This document shows positions 15,293 through 24,619 of a stretch of 35,618 bases of DNA, piece by piece. The notes under the pieces were generated by a model, which worked only from the letters and a program-made list of their open reading frames with translations, ran no database searches and was not told the origin of the DNA. The stretch comes from Deltaproteobacteria bacterium (GTDB lineage: Bacteria; Desulfobacterota; Desulfarculia; Adiutricales; Adiutricaceae): assembly GCA_031276865.1 (NCBI GenBank), contig JAISMF010000011.1, positions 1 through 35,618 on the forward strand, written 5' to 3'. Position numbers and translations under genes: made by a program. How positions within the stretch are numbered: position 1 is the stretch's first letter; the number at the start of each line of letters is the position of its first letter.

Positions 15293-18200
15293 TTAGCCGT
15301 TTAAGAGGGAAAGCGCCATCTGCGGGAGCGAATTGGCCTGGGAGAGCATGGAGACGGCCGCCCGGGAGAGCACCTGGTTTTTCACGAACTCCGTCATCTC
15401 GGTCGCCATGTCGGCGTCGGATATGCGGCTTTCGGACTGGGCCAGGGCCTCCATCTGGATTTCCAGATTGGCGACGGTGTTTTCCAGCCTGTTTTGGAAG
15501 GCCCCCAGCCCGGCCCGCGCCTTGTCCTTTCGGGCGATGGCGTCGTTCAGGGCGGTCAAGGCCTGTTGGGCGCTGGACTGGGTCCTCACCTCGGCCCCCC
15601 GCCAGGGGGCGTCGTCGGCGTTCTGGATCTCGGTAAACGAGAGCCTGTCGAGGCCGTGAATGAGCCCCTCCTTTAAGCCCGGGGAGACGACGGCGGACTT
15701 TAGATCGTCTTCGGCCGCGATCCAGAGGTCCCTCTCCTTTCCCGTGTCCCGGCCGTTTAGGGTGAGGTTCCAGGTTTCGTATCCCTGCTTCGCCTTGGAT
15801 TGAACCGCCAGGAATTTCCCCCAGTCCTGCCCGCCTAAAGAGAAGTTCGCGCCCGAAAGGCCGTACTTGCCCGTCTCGGCGTTCTCGAAGCTTAAAGCGG
15901 AGAGGGCCTCTCTTGAAACGGCGGAGCCGTCGGAGACCTCGCAGGCCAAAAGGTCGTTGAAATCGCCGCCGTCCTTGGTGAAGATGTAGACCATGTCCGC
16001 CGGATCGCCGTGGCTGTCGAAGGCTTGCGTCATGGCCCAGAATTGGCTGTTTTTGTTATGGTTGATGGCCGAGGCCAGGGCCCGGGCCCCGAAATTGGAG
16101 TAACCGGAGGCGTTCTGGTGGGGGGTGGAGGATGTGGCCACCACGGTCAAGAGCTTGTAGCGGTCGACGAAGCCCTTGCGGGAGACGGTGTTCTCGCCCG
16201 CGGCCTCGTGATAGTAGTCCCTCGTTTGGTGGAAAGTTAGATCGCCTTCGTCCGCCGGCGGCGCCGGCGGCTGGGAGGCCTCCCGGTAGACCCGCCCCTG
16301 CCCGACGAATCCGGCGGCCGCGGCGGAGTTTTGGAGGACTTTGAGGCTAAGGGAAATCTCCTCCCCGAGCTTCGCGGCGATTTCCGTGAGGTTTCCGTCC
16401 GCGGGGAGCCGAGGGGGGTTCCAGAGGTCGAAGACCTGACGGCCCTCCCCTCCGATGTTCGCCCGGACGTCCAGGAAACCGGTCTGGGAGGGATCTTTCA
16501 GGTTCACGGCGTGTTTGGCGAAGGCGGATTTGACGCCGTCCAGGTCGTCTTTTCCCGGAGCGGCGGGGCCGCTTTGGGTTGAGAGGCTGATTTTACCCTG
16601 CAGACCCGTTCCGACGGATCCCTGGAGCAGCTCGATGAAGTCCATGAGCCGCTCCTGGACGTTTATCTCGGTGATGTTCACGAGCCCCAGGGTGTCTGTT
16701 AAGGAGTCGGGGCCGGTCAAGGTGCAGACGTTACCGGCGCGGGCGAGCTGGAAAACCGCCTCCGTCATCCCCAGGAAATCGGCCGCCTCCTTTTCGTCCG
16801 TCCAGTTTCCGTTCCCGTCGATATAGATGCCGGTGTGGACCTTCAAGGAGGCTCCGTCTATGAGCGGCCCTCCGGGGCTTTCCGTGTTGGTGGAGTCGGC
16901 GCTTTGCGATATGAAGGCGTAGGCGGGGTTTTTGATGTCCCGGCCGTCGTTTCCCCGCTCGAAAGTTAGAGAGGAGAACTGGTTTTCGTACTTCTCCCGC
17001 CAAAGCCTCTGGGCGTCGTATAGGAGAGAGGCCGAGGCCTCCGTCTCGTTCGCTCCGGAGCCTACGGCGCGGATGGAGCAACCGGCGAGGGTCGCGACCC
17101 TCGCCGCGAGCGCGGGCGAGCCCGAGGCCGCCAGAATGGCGTCGATAAACGAGCTGGAGGCGAGAAGGCCCCCGCTTTGAAAGTAGTCGCCGCTTTTCCA
17201 GTCGGCGCTCAAAGTGTTCCAGGCGTAGTTGTTGTTCTCCACGGTGAAGCTAATCTCGCTTAAACCCAAGTCGGCCGCGAGCTTTTCGTCCTCGGTCCAG
17301 TTGCCGTTTAAATCGGCGTAGATTCCGGTCATGACCGTGACGGTCTTTTGTTCCAGGAGGTAGCTTCCCCCGAGGGCGGCCGAGTTACCGACGGCCCCCG
17401 CCGCGGCGGCTATTTTGATTTCGGCCGAAGTCAAAGCCCGGTAGCCCGTCGTCTCGTAGGCCTCCACGTTCACGGCGGAGAGGCTCCCGAGGGAGAGATC
17501 CAGCCAGAGCTTTTGGAGCTTCGCGGTCAAGGCCGCTTTCGCCGCCGCGGAGCTTTCCGAGGAGGCGGCGGAGCCGGAAACCGCGGCCGGACGCAGCCCC
17601 AGTTTCAAGAGATCGAGGCCCGCGGCCCTTAAAAGCTTTTCCCTGGCGCTGGAAAGGCCGTAGCCGGTTTCGGCGTTGTAAAGGTGGCCTTGATCGGCGT
17701 AGGTCCCCGACGCCACGCTTTTCTCCAGCTCGCCCGCGTGAAACTCGCTTGAGACCGTCAAAGCGTCCACGCCGCTTATAGACACGGGGGCCGGAGGAAC
17801 TTCCGGAGGGCCGGCGACCAGACGCCCGGTTCCCTCGAAACCCGAGGCGAGGCTTTCTTTATGGAGGCTTTCCAGGATCTCTTTCAGCGCCGCCGGCAGG
17901 CGGGCCGCGACATCCCCTATCGTCGCGGTCTTCCTATCGAGTCCGGTGAGCGCTTTTCCGAAGGCGGCCGTCAAGGGACTTGTGTCCCCCGCCAGGGTGA
18001 CGCTCACGCTCAAGTCGCCTTGAAGGGGGACGGCGTGGGGCGGGACTTTTTGGCCGTCCAGCTCCGGGGCCGTGGGAAGCCAAATTTGGGTTATGTCGGT
18101 CGAAGCGAGGCTCAGTCTTCCCTGGCCGGTCGCGCCGCTCCCGCTTTGGCGGTCGTTTATCTGCCAGGCGACGGACTGGTTTATCAGGGACGCTATGACG

Positions 18201-20263
18201 CTGAGGCTGTCTCCGGGGTTCAAGGCCCCGTCCAAAGGGTCGCCCGTCGTCAAAAGGGAGGCGCCGTTCAGCTCGACCGCGTCGAAGTTTCCCAAAGAGT
18301 CCGCGTGGAGGGTGTAGACCATTCTTTGGAGGCCCAGAGCCGAGGCCGTCTTTTGGTCGGTCGTGAAGTTTCCGTTTAGGTCGACCCAGACGTTGGCGCT
18401 CACGACCAGGGTCTGGTCGTTGGCGAGCGCCCCTCCGGGAAGGAAGCTCGTCCCTTGGGCCGCGGCCGAGGCCTCCATTTCTAAGACCGTTTTCCCCGCG
18501 TTCATGGAGAGGCCGTTCGCGGCGGATAAAGTCAAAAGGGAGCCGACGTTCGCGTAGGCCTTCCGGAAGGCCTCCCGGGTCTTCGCCAGGAGGGCGGCCG
18601 AGGCCTCGGACGCCGTCTCGCCTCGGGCGGAAAGAAGCTCCGCAAACCCGGCCGAGCTGAAGAGGGTGATTCCGGCCTGCTCGAGAGTCGCGAGATCGCC
18701 TTGGTAAAGAATCGAGCTGTTCAGGGCAGCGTAGAGGGAGCTGCGGTAGGGGGCCGCGAGCGCCGTTTCCAAAAGCGGGGTGTTCCGGTTCCCGACGGCG
18801 AAGACCACCTCGCTTAAGTCGAGAGCCTCGGCCACCCGGCGGTCGTCCGTCCAGTTTCCCTGTTGGTCGGCGTAGACGCCCGCGCGGATCTGAAGCGTCT
18901 CGTCTGCCAGGATGACCGCGTTCATACCCGATCCCGAGACGTTTTCCCCCCGTCGGGCGTCCGCCGTAAAAAACCTCTCGGGGATCGAAAAGCCCGTGGA
19001 GACGCCGGAAAGACATTGGATGGCGGAAAGGCCCTCCAGCCCCAGGGCCTTCCAGGCCGACTCCAGCCGACGTAAAAGATCGTTTTCGGCCCCGGCGGAG
19101 CTGATAAGGGACCTTCCCGTTTCCGTCGCCGTTACGGGCTTCAAACCCAAAGAAGAGAGATCCGCCCCGGCCTTCTCCAGCGCGAGCATTTGCGCCCGGC
19201 CGAGGCCGAATCCGTAACCTTTCGAGCCGAATTCGCGGTTCGCTAGGAACCCGTCCCCCAGGAAACTTCCCTGGGCGAGGCGTTCGTACGCGACCCCCTC
19301 GTGGGGACCCTCGACGGTTGTGCCTCCGGCCGCGTCCGCGCGGCCGAAGAGATAGGCCTCGTCTCCCACGCAGACGGCGGCGTTGCCGCCGTTTTTAATG
19401 GCCTCGGCCAGGGCCTGGGAGTCGAGGCGCACGCCCACCCGGCTCTGGGTTCCCGCGTTTACCTTGCGGATCAGATCCTGGAGGCTCTCCGAGGAGCCCA
19501 CCGCGTAGCGGCCGGCCAGGTACTTTCCCGTGAGAAGGTCGGAGTCGTCATCCTCCTCCCAGTCCCAGTTGTAGCCGTAGATGAAACTGGCTCCGCTCGC
19601 GAAGCCCGCCGCCTTGTCCAGGGAGTGGAAGCCCGTGGCGCAGCAGCCGGGTCCGGCGTTGGCCAGGGTGCCCGCGGCCCCTTGGCCCCAGACGTCGTTT
19701 TTCGCGTCTCCGCCTATCTTAAGGCCGGTGCTGCTGGTCGCCCGCGCGTCCTCCATGGTGAGGAAATAATAGTCCTCGGCTTGGTTGTTTCCCACGCCGA
19801 AATGGATCTTCATGCCTTTGCCGCCGTGGAGGTTGCTAAACGAGCCGTCCAAAAGCTTCACGCCGTTGAAATTGGCGGCGGCGGCTATCCGGTCGATCTC
19901 GGCCGCCATGGCCTGATACTCGGAGTTTATCATCTCCCGCTGCGAAGTGGTGTAGGTGCCGGTCGCGGCCTGCTCGGCCAATTCCTTCATGCGCGTGAGC
20001 TTCTCGTCTATTACCGACATGGCCCCTTCCGCCGTCTGAATAAGCGAGATGGCGTCGACCGCGTTGCGGATTCCCTGCCGCATGGTCTGGATGTCCGAGC
20101 GCATGAGCTCCCTTATCGCGAGGCCGGCCGCGTCGTCGGCCGCGGAGTTCACCCGCAGACCGGAGGATAGCTTTTTAACGCTTCCGGACAGCTGATCGTA
20201 GGTGTTGTTCAGGGTGCGGGCCGTGTTCAAGGCCATCAGGTTATGGTTGATGATGAGACTCAT
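15293..20263 (-). CDS. fliC: Giant flagellin 1 (1656 residues)
   Basis: This flagellar filament protein is about three to five times the usual length. Residues 1-180 are a standard flagellin D0/D1 half (MSLIINHNLMALNTAR, LSSGLRVNSAADDAAGLAI, NFNGVKLLDG). The last ~110 residues are the matching C-terminal half (RTQSSAQQAL, RLENTVANL, SESRISDADMATEMTEFVKN, ending LSLLNG). Residues 1385-1550 resemble the surface domain of Desulfovibrio flagellins (GARALASAINHN, FTKDGGD, GLDRLSF). In between is an insert containing a tandem duplication (about 333-815 and 853-1326) with four GNWT/GNFT modules at 458, 619, 975 and 1140. It has no cleaved signal, as expected for type III flagellar export. The start has AGGA 8 bp upstream. 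A sigma-28 promoter lies ~410 bp upstream. Cys pairs (207-208), rare in flagellins, are shared with the paralogue at 25534. Confidence 0.95.
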   Translation of the reverse strand: MSLIINHNLMALNTARTLNNTYDQLSGSVKKLSSGLRVNSAADDAAGLAIRELMRSDIQTMRQGIRNAVDAISLIQTAEGAMSVIDEKLTRMKELAEQAATGTYTTSQREMINSEYQAMAAEIDRIAAAANFNGVKLLDGSFSNLHGGKGMKIHFGVGNNQAEDYYFLTMEDARATSSTGLKIGGDAKNDVWGQGAAGTLANAGPGCCATGFHSLDKAAGFASGASFIYGYNWDWEEDDDSDLLTGKYLAGRYAVGSSESLQDLIRKVNAGTQSRVGVRLDSQALAEAIKNGGNAAVCVGDEAYLFGRADAAGGTTVEGPHEGVAYERLAQGSFLGDGFLANREFGSKGYGFGLGRAQMLALEKAGADLSSLGLKPVTATETGRSLISSAGAENDLLRRLESAWKALGLEGLSAIQCLSGVSTGFSIPERFFTADARRGENVSGSGMNAVILADETLQIRAGVYADQQGNWTDDRRVAEALDLSEVVFAVGNRNTPLLETALAAPYRSSLYAALNSSILYQGDLATLEQAGITLFSSAGFAELLSARGETASEASAALLAKTREAFRKAYANVGSLLTLSAANGLSMNAGKTVLEMEASAAAQGTSFLPGGALANDQTLVVSANVWVDLNGNFTTDQKTASALGLQRMVYTLHADSLGNFDAVELNGASLLTTGDPLDGALNPGDSLSVIASLINQSVAWQINDRQSGSGATGQGRLSLASTDITQIWLPTAPELDGQKVPPHAVPLQGDLSVSVTLAGDTSPLTAAFGKALTGLDRKTATIGDVAARLPAALKEILESLHKESLASGFEGTGRLVAGPPEVPPAPVSISGVDALTVSSEFHAGELEKSVASGTYADQGHLYNAETGYGLSSAREKLLRAAGLDLLKLGLRPAAVSGSAASSESSAAAKAALTAKLQKLWLDLSLGSLSAVNVEAYETTGYRALTSAEIKIAAAAGAVGNSAALGGSYLLEQKTVTVMTGIYADLNGNWTEDEKLAADLGLSEISFTVENNNYAWNTLSADWKSGDYFQSGGLLASSSFIDAILAASGSPALAARVATLAGCSIRAVGSGANETEASASLLYDAQRLWREKYENQFSSLTFERGNDGRDIKNPAYAFISQSADSTNTESPGGPLIDGASLKVHTGIYIDGNGNWTDEKEAADFLGMTEAVFQLARAGNVCTLTGPDSLTDTLGLVNITEINVQERLMDFIELLQGSVGTGLQGKISLSTQSGPAAPGKDDLDGVKSAFAKHAVNLKDPSQTGFLDVRANIGGEGRQVFDLWNPPRLPADGNLTEIAAKLGEEISLSLKVLQNSAAAAGFVGQGRVYREASQPPAPPADEGDLTFHQTRDYYHEAAGENTVSRKGFVDRYKLLTVVATSSTPHQNASGYSNFGARALASAINHNKNSQFWAMTQAFDSHGDPADMVYIFTKDGGDFNDLLACEVSDGSAVSREALSALSFENAETGKYGLSGANFSLGGQDWGKFLAVQSKAKQGYETWNLTLNGRDTGKERDLWIAAEDDLKSAVVSPGLKEGLIHGLDRLSFTEIQNADDAPWRGAEVRTQSSAQQALTALNDAIARKDKARAGLGAFQNRLENTVANLEIQMEALAQSESRISDADMATEMTEFVKNQVLSRAAVSMLSQANSLPQMALSLLNG
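16286..17707 (-). repeat. Flagellin 1 internal duplication, second copy (residues ~853-1326)
   Basis: This is the second copy of the ~517-residue tandem duplication. It starts at GTYADQGHLYN/ETGYGLSSA and ends near VGQGRVY. It carries modules GIYADLNGNWTEDE (near 980) and GIYIDGNGNWTDE (near 1145). Protein similarity to the first copy is clear at the motifs but low elsewhere, so the duplication is old. Confidence 0.75.
17819..19267 (-). repeat. Flagellin 1 internal duplication, first copy (residues ~333-815)
   Basis: First copy, starting at GSFLGDGFLAN/KGYGFGLGRA and ending near EGTGRLV. It carries GVYADQQGNWTDD (near 463) and NVWVDLNGNFTTD (near 624). Matching landmarks in the second copy are offset by 510-521 residues. 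Confidence 0.75.
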
Positions 20264-20488
20264 GGCCGATATCCTGCTGCGAAGGGTGTTTCAGCTTGAA
20301 AAGCTTAGGTTCGGGGCGTGACCGGACCGTAAGAAGAGGATCGCCTGTACCGTCAAAGGGGGGCGTTTTGGTTTTAAAATCCCTGGTTAATCCCGTGAAA
20401 ACGGAGAGCGTTTAAATGCGAGCCGGGGATTAGCGGACGGCTAGGCTGATCGAGGCGTGAAGGTGAGAGGCGGGGGAGTAAAAAACCA

Positions 20489-20506
20489 CCTAAACCCTTG
20501 TTTAGG
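20489..20506 (-). promoter_or_regulatory. Hairpin in the flagellin 1 leader
   Basis: CCTAAAC-CCTT-GTTTAGG forms a perfect 7-bp stem with a 4-base loop, about 225 bp upstream of the start codon and inside the leader predicted from the sigma-28 promoter. The role is unknown. Confidence 0.5.
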
Positions 20507-20673
20507 AGGCTGCGGAAAATCCTTTTCGAGGGAGGTTTCCGGGTTTAGGAAAGAGCGATTCCGGCTCTCTTTTATTTAACGCTTCTCTAAAGACGTTTTT
20601 TTTATCCACCTTGAGTTGGAGCTTCAAATAACTCTGAGCGCCTTAGAAAACATTTCAAATGTCTTCCCAACTC

Positions 20674-20700
20674 TTATCGGATTTATTGAAAAACACTTTA
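20674..20700 (-). promoter_or_regulatory. Sigma-28 (FliA) promoter for flagellin 1
   Basis: On the minus strand TAAA (20697-20700), exactly 15 bp, then TCCGATAA (20674-20681). The flagellar sigma factor consensus is TAAA-N15-GCCGATAA, so only one base differs. It faces the giant flagellin, giving a predicted leader of about 400 nt. Confidence 0.75.
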
Positions 20701-21559
20701 AGAAATTTAAAGTGGATTTTACCTTGATTAACCGGTTCTTTAAGATATTTTAAAATTATCGTAGTTTACTTTTTCTTATTTTCATTTTTTTAAATTTTAA
20801 TCGAGAAAGCTTTGTCCGGCCGGATAACTTAAGGTTAAGGAAGTTTTGAAATTAATTATAGGTACGGAAAACTTTTTTAAAAACTAGGATAACTTTCTTA
20901 TAAATCAGCGGAATTTTATTCTAAATCCGTAAAACAATTTTAAATTTCACTTCAGGTTTTCTGTTTTCGGTTTTCTTTAAAGCGTATTCCATCGGCAGCT
21001 CATTAATCAGAAGGGTTGTTTCAGATTCAGGATCTTATTTTGATCAGCGTTGAAGATTAAAATTATTTTTAATTTTATTAAAAAACCATGTAACTTTATT
21101 AAAATTTACTTGAGGTTTAGCGGTAAAGTATTTTTATTACCGGACGAAACGGCTTATTTTTTCGGAAGCCATATCATCTTTAGGCTGGGGGGATTATTAA
21201 AATTTAATCGGGAAGCTTGAAAAAGGAGGGATTTCCGAGGAATGAATCATCAAAATGGAGGGGGAAACAAAATTGGTAAGGGCTTTTGATTGTTTTAGGC
21301 GCTTTTTTTGGGTTTCTGTGTTTCGCGATTAAATATTTTTTTCGTTCGTTTCATTTTTATGGCGAGGGAAATATCCGCTCTTATTCGGCAATTGATTGTG
21401 TTTGATATCTTTTGATAATGGTAGTATGCCCGTTGTTATTATCCCTATATATGGGATATAATGTTAAGTAATGTTGTTTATTTATGATTTAATTAAATAA
21501 TTTTATTTAAATAGTTTTATAAAATTTTTATTATATATAAAAATCGTTGAATTTCTCTT

Positions 21560-21830
21560 CTCGTCGATTCTTGTTCAGGGAGGCGAACGAGTATCTCGCG
21601 CGATATGAGGACGACTCGCATCCCGAGGGAAATAACGAGTGGTTTTGAACGGCTCCTACTCACGAAACATGGCTTTCTCCGGTCGGCGACGTGACGGTAC
21701 GGTTCCCAAAATCCACTCCAGGGAGGGGGGCGGAGATTTCGTCAGTCGATACTGACGGCCGTGTATTGGGAGGCGAAAAGCCAAAGGGAAGCGCTGACGC
21801 TACCGTCATAGAGGGGGGTGGATGTGGAAA
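21560..21830 (+). ncRNA. Structured GC-rich island, possibly a 5' group II intron remnant
   Basis: A ~270-bp island in AT-rich DNA, free of convincing codons. It has hairpins such as GTCAGT-CGAT-ACTGAC (21741-21756) and text such as GAACGGCTCCTAC and GGTCGGCGACGTGACGG that reads like the RNA part upstream of intron-encoded proteins. No reverse transcriptase follows. The assignment rests on general resemblance and on other intron relics nearby; it could be another structured RNA. Confidence 0.35.
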
Positions 21831-22158
21831 GGCTGGGAGGGATTCATGGAGGAATCTATAAATACCAATACGGATTAAGGCAGAAAGGACCGCTTTTTAA
21901 GATTTCGGAGGGCTTTCGAAAGCGATTTGGGTTTCACCGCATCCCAAAATTCCTACTCCGATTCGGTATGACTGATTTTTTTTCCAGTCGATATTTTTCA
22001 GCGTACTTTTTTCCCCTGATGCACATTAAGCCGTTTAGAGCGAGACGTTTTAGGATTATTTTTGAGTTATTCCGACCATCGTCCTTTTTATATTTTAACT
22101 CTCAAATCGTATAAGTGTTGTTATCTACCGCTAAGACGATGTCAGGCGATCCGTACGG

Positions 22159-22642
22159 TTATTGTTCTTCCGTCTTGGAATTTGGAAACAGCATCTTGCA
22201 GTAAAAAAATAGAATTGAATGATAAAAGGCTTCATTATCTTGTATCGTATGTGTATTGTAATCAAATACAGAGTATTTATTTGCTATAATATCTGATAAT
22301 TCATCGGCTTTAAGATTTATAACAGCATTCACCATGTTTAATTTTCTTTTTGTATATCGTTTCCGTTGTGGCCGAAAAATATGTTTAAAAAAAGTCGTTG
22401 TAGACGTCATTAATTTCATTATTGGGTATTTTGAGAGAAAAAAATTCCGTTCCTTCCTTTTTATAAACCCGTTCGATTATTAAATAACCAGTCTGAACCA
22501 AAAGAGGCAACGGCCGCGCGTCTTCCACAGACATTGGAAAGAAATCTTTTTGCGTTACTTCTTTGGGTTCGCTTAATATGTCAAAAGGTTTATTTTTAAA
22601 TAAATGAGTCAAATAATTTAATGACGGCCGTTCCAACGGCAC
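22159..22642 (-). pseudogene. AAA-ATPase-like/PD-(D/E)XK nuclease protein, truncated and frameshifted
   Basis: Two overlapping frames join into one family sequence. The first (22385-22642) reads LFKNKPFDILSEP and LLVQTGYLII, with the SLKIPNNEI turn, typical of the segment after the ATPase in PF09820-type proteins. The second (22159-22419) continues with NEAFYHSILFFY, the start of the PD-(D/E)XK_9-type domain. The change of frame falls at a 7-A run (22387-22393 plus strand); one base fewer would join NDFF to KHIF in one frame. The N-terminal ATPase and the catalytic nuclease end are missing, so it is a relic even without the frameshift. An inverted-repeat element starts 49 bp upstream. Confidence 0.75.
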
Positions 22643-22690
22643 ACCTTATTTAAAATCGGAAAACAAGGTTGAAATGGCTTTATTATTACT

Positions 22691-22768
22691 CCGGCGGATA
22701 AAAGTTAGAATAATTTCTGTCAGTATCCCTATCCAAATACTTGGGTAGATCTAATATTTATCCGCCGG
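22691..22768. mobile_element. ~80-bp inverted-repeat element (MITE-like), copy 1
   Basis: The left end CCGGCGGATAAAAGTTAGA and the right end (reverse complement CCGGCGGATAAATATTAGA) form 19-bp imperfect terminal repeats enclosing about 40 bp. The same body recurs at 25132-25211 and a solo right end at 620-640. It has no coding capacity. It resembles a non-autonomous insertion element; no mobilising transposase with such ends is identified. Confidence 0.75.
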
Positions 22769-22869
22769 GGAAATATTAATCAGTTGTTTTTTGGTGGGTT
22801 GGTATGCGTTTTGTCCTCTAAAGATGGATGAACGGATATGATTAGTATCTAGTTTATAGAAAGATACAC

Positions 22870-24117
22870 TCAGGTATCGAGTAAAGTCAAAACCTTTCCC
22901 TTAAAATTTATTTCAGCTAGATATGATTTCATGCGATCTTCAACTCCAGGCACTACTAAAAGTACTGTGTCTTTTACTGTAAAATTATTTAATATTTCTA
23001 TCGGGTGAATTGGTTTACCCAAAATAGAGTGCCTTTGTTTATCGGTATCTTTGTCGATAAACCCAGCAATATCTTTAATGGAGATGTAATTTTGTCCAAT
23101 GAAAAATTGGACAAGTTGAGTAACGCCCCAGATCCATAATGGTTGTGCTGATTTAGCAATTTTGTCTATTTTTTTTAAAATAGGACTATTTTTAGAGAAT
23201 TCTAAATAACGTAAAAATTTATCAACATCTTCTTGGATTGTTTCTCTGACAGGTAGAATTTGATTTAATGCTGACTGAGATGTTTGTTTGGTATTTTTTA
23301 ATCTTCCAATTGCATATACGATGGGTACGTACCGACCATCTTTTTCAAAAGTGTAAAATTTGGATCTGTCAATTTTTAATACTTCAAATCCAGAAAGGAT
23401 TAGTATATTTTTAAGAGAGGATAAAGTAAAATGATGTAAATGCGCCAAATATAAAAATATAAATGGTGGTTCTTCCAAAGGGTAATAACTTGCATCAGGA
23501 ACTTCGATATAAACAAGCCCGTCATGAGTTATAACTTTTTTAATTTCATTTAAAGCATTTGCTGGACTTAACATATGCTCAAAAATATGTGAATAAATTG
23601 CTAGTGAAGGAGAAATGTTTATCTTTGGAAGATTTTGAGCTGAGCCTACATACGCAGTGAGGTTTTCCTTTTTAATTAATTCAACAGTATTAGCTGATAG
23701 TTCAATGGCTATCACGTTTTTGTAGCCAAATTCAAGCAGTTGTTTTGTGAGACCTCCTCTTCCAGCTCCTATATCGAAAATTATACCTTTTTCTGTAGTG
23801 TCAAACCATTTATTTATCCTTTGAATGATTTCTCCTTGGCGAATGATATCATCTTTATTTTGAGAGCCTGTCCCTACTCTAATATTTGAAGAATTGTATT
23901 CAATGTCAATGTAGAAAGAATTTACTTGCTCTTCAGTAAGATTGTTATCATAAAATATGTGACCACAATTGTTGCAAAAAGCGAGTGAAAAATCACCGGA
24001 AATCGGAGAGTTATCAAAAGTTTGAAATTTTATAGTATCTAATTGATACCCTGACTCATTTTTACAGATAGGGCAGGGACGGATAAATGGAGAAATTTTT
24101 GATTTTAGCTGATTCAT
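22870..24117 (-). CDS. SAM-dependent methyltransferase of the sugar C-methyltransferase type
   Basis: This 415-residue protein starts with a small zinc-binding domain (C15-x2-C18 and C48-x2-C51), then a class I methyltransferase fold with the SAM motif IFDIGAGRGG (113-122) and post-motif HIFEHMLSP near 175. The C-terminal ~120 residues (WIWGVTQLVQFFIG onwards) look like the Rossmann-like domain of NDP-hexose C-methyltransferases (PF08484 type). Such enzymes methylate deoxysugars for surface glycans. Its AT-rich composition contrasts with the neighbouring flagellins, suggesting acquisition. It has no clear ribosome-binding site and no operon partner. Lying between two flagellins it might act on a filament glycan, but that is inference from position only. 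Confidence 0.82.
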   Translation of the reverse strand: MNQLKSKISPFIRPCPICKNESGYQLDTIKFQTFDNSPISGDFSLAFCNNCGHIFYDNNLTEEQVNSFYIDIEYNSSNIRVGTGSQNKDDIIRQGEIIQRINKWFDTTEKGIIFDIGAGRGGLTKQLLEFGYKNVIAIELSANTVELIKKENLTAYVGSAQNLPKINISPSLAIYSHIFEHMLSPANALNEIKKVITHDGLVYIEVPDASYYPLEEPPFIFLYLAHLHHFTLSSLKNILILSGFEVLKIDRSKFYTFEKDGRYVPIVYAIGRLKNTKQTSQSALNQILPVRETIQEDVDKFLRYLEFSKNSPILKKIDKIAKSAQPLWIWGVTQLVQFFIGQNYISIKDIAGFIDKDTDKQRHSILGKPIHPIEILNNFTVKDTVLLVVPGVEDRMKSYLAEINFKGKVLTLLDT

Positions 24118-24619
24118 ACATAATCATAACTATAGTGATAGTTCCAATAATAAATCAATTTCAGAAGTATAATTTAAATCTAGTAAACACTCAACGCTAT
24201 GTGGGAACCGAATGTTTTTGATGCTGGCTAATATTACTTTCAAAAGTAAATAAAATCAAGATAATAAGGTTATAAAATTTCTCAGATGCGTCCTAAAAAA
24301 AACGGCTTTTGCGTTATGTTAAGTAAAATAAAAATTATCATTTTAGTGAAATATTTGGTTTTTAAGTCATTTTAAATCTTAATATAATTAATTTATCTAT
24401 ATTTATATTTATTTTGTTAGATCAAACTTTTGCTATATTATTAATATTATTAATAATAATTAACATATTTTTTTACTTTAAAAATATGTAAAATTAATTA
24501 AAATTATTAAATAATTCTGTAAGATATTTTTTTGCATTATAAATATATATTTATATCAATTATTAATGTAAGAGCTAAAAATATCTATTTAGGCATTATA
24601 AGAGTTTTTTTTAACCAGG
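24118..24619. other. AT-rich intergenic region
   Basis: About 500 bp, extremely AT-rich between 24300 and 24600, with no gene, terminator or recognisable repeat. It should contain the methyltransferase promoter. Confidence 0.6.

Larger units (their letters stand above)
20264..22158. other. Flagellin 1 leader and long AT-rich intergenic region
   Basis: 20264-20673 is the predicted long leader, 20674-20700 the sigma-28 promoter. 20700-21560 is AT-rich with no gene. A 15-codon open frame at 21242-21289 with GGAGG upstream is too short to support. 21560-21830 is a more GC-rich structured island, listed separately. 21840-22158 holds only chance open frames. Confidence 0.55.

Noticed and set aside
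17934..19016. 360-codon open frame on the minus strand
   Set aside because: It lies in another frame inside giant flagellin 1 and is Arg/Gly/Pro-rich low-complexity with no motifs.
19301..20170. 289-codon open frame on the plus strand
   Set aside because: It is antisense to the conserved N-terminal part of flagellin 1, whose frame is certain.
21242..21289. Fifteen-codon peptide with GGAGG upstream
   Set aside because: Too short and Gly/Asn-rich; the Shine-Dalgarno-like sequence is probably chance.
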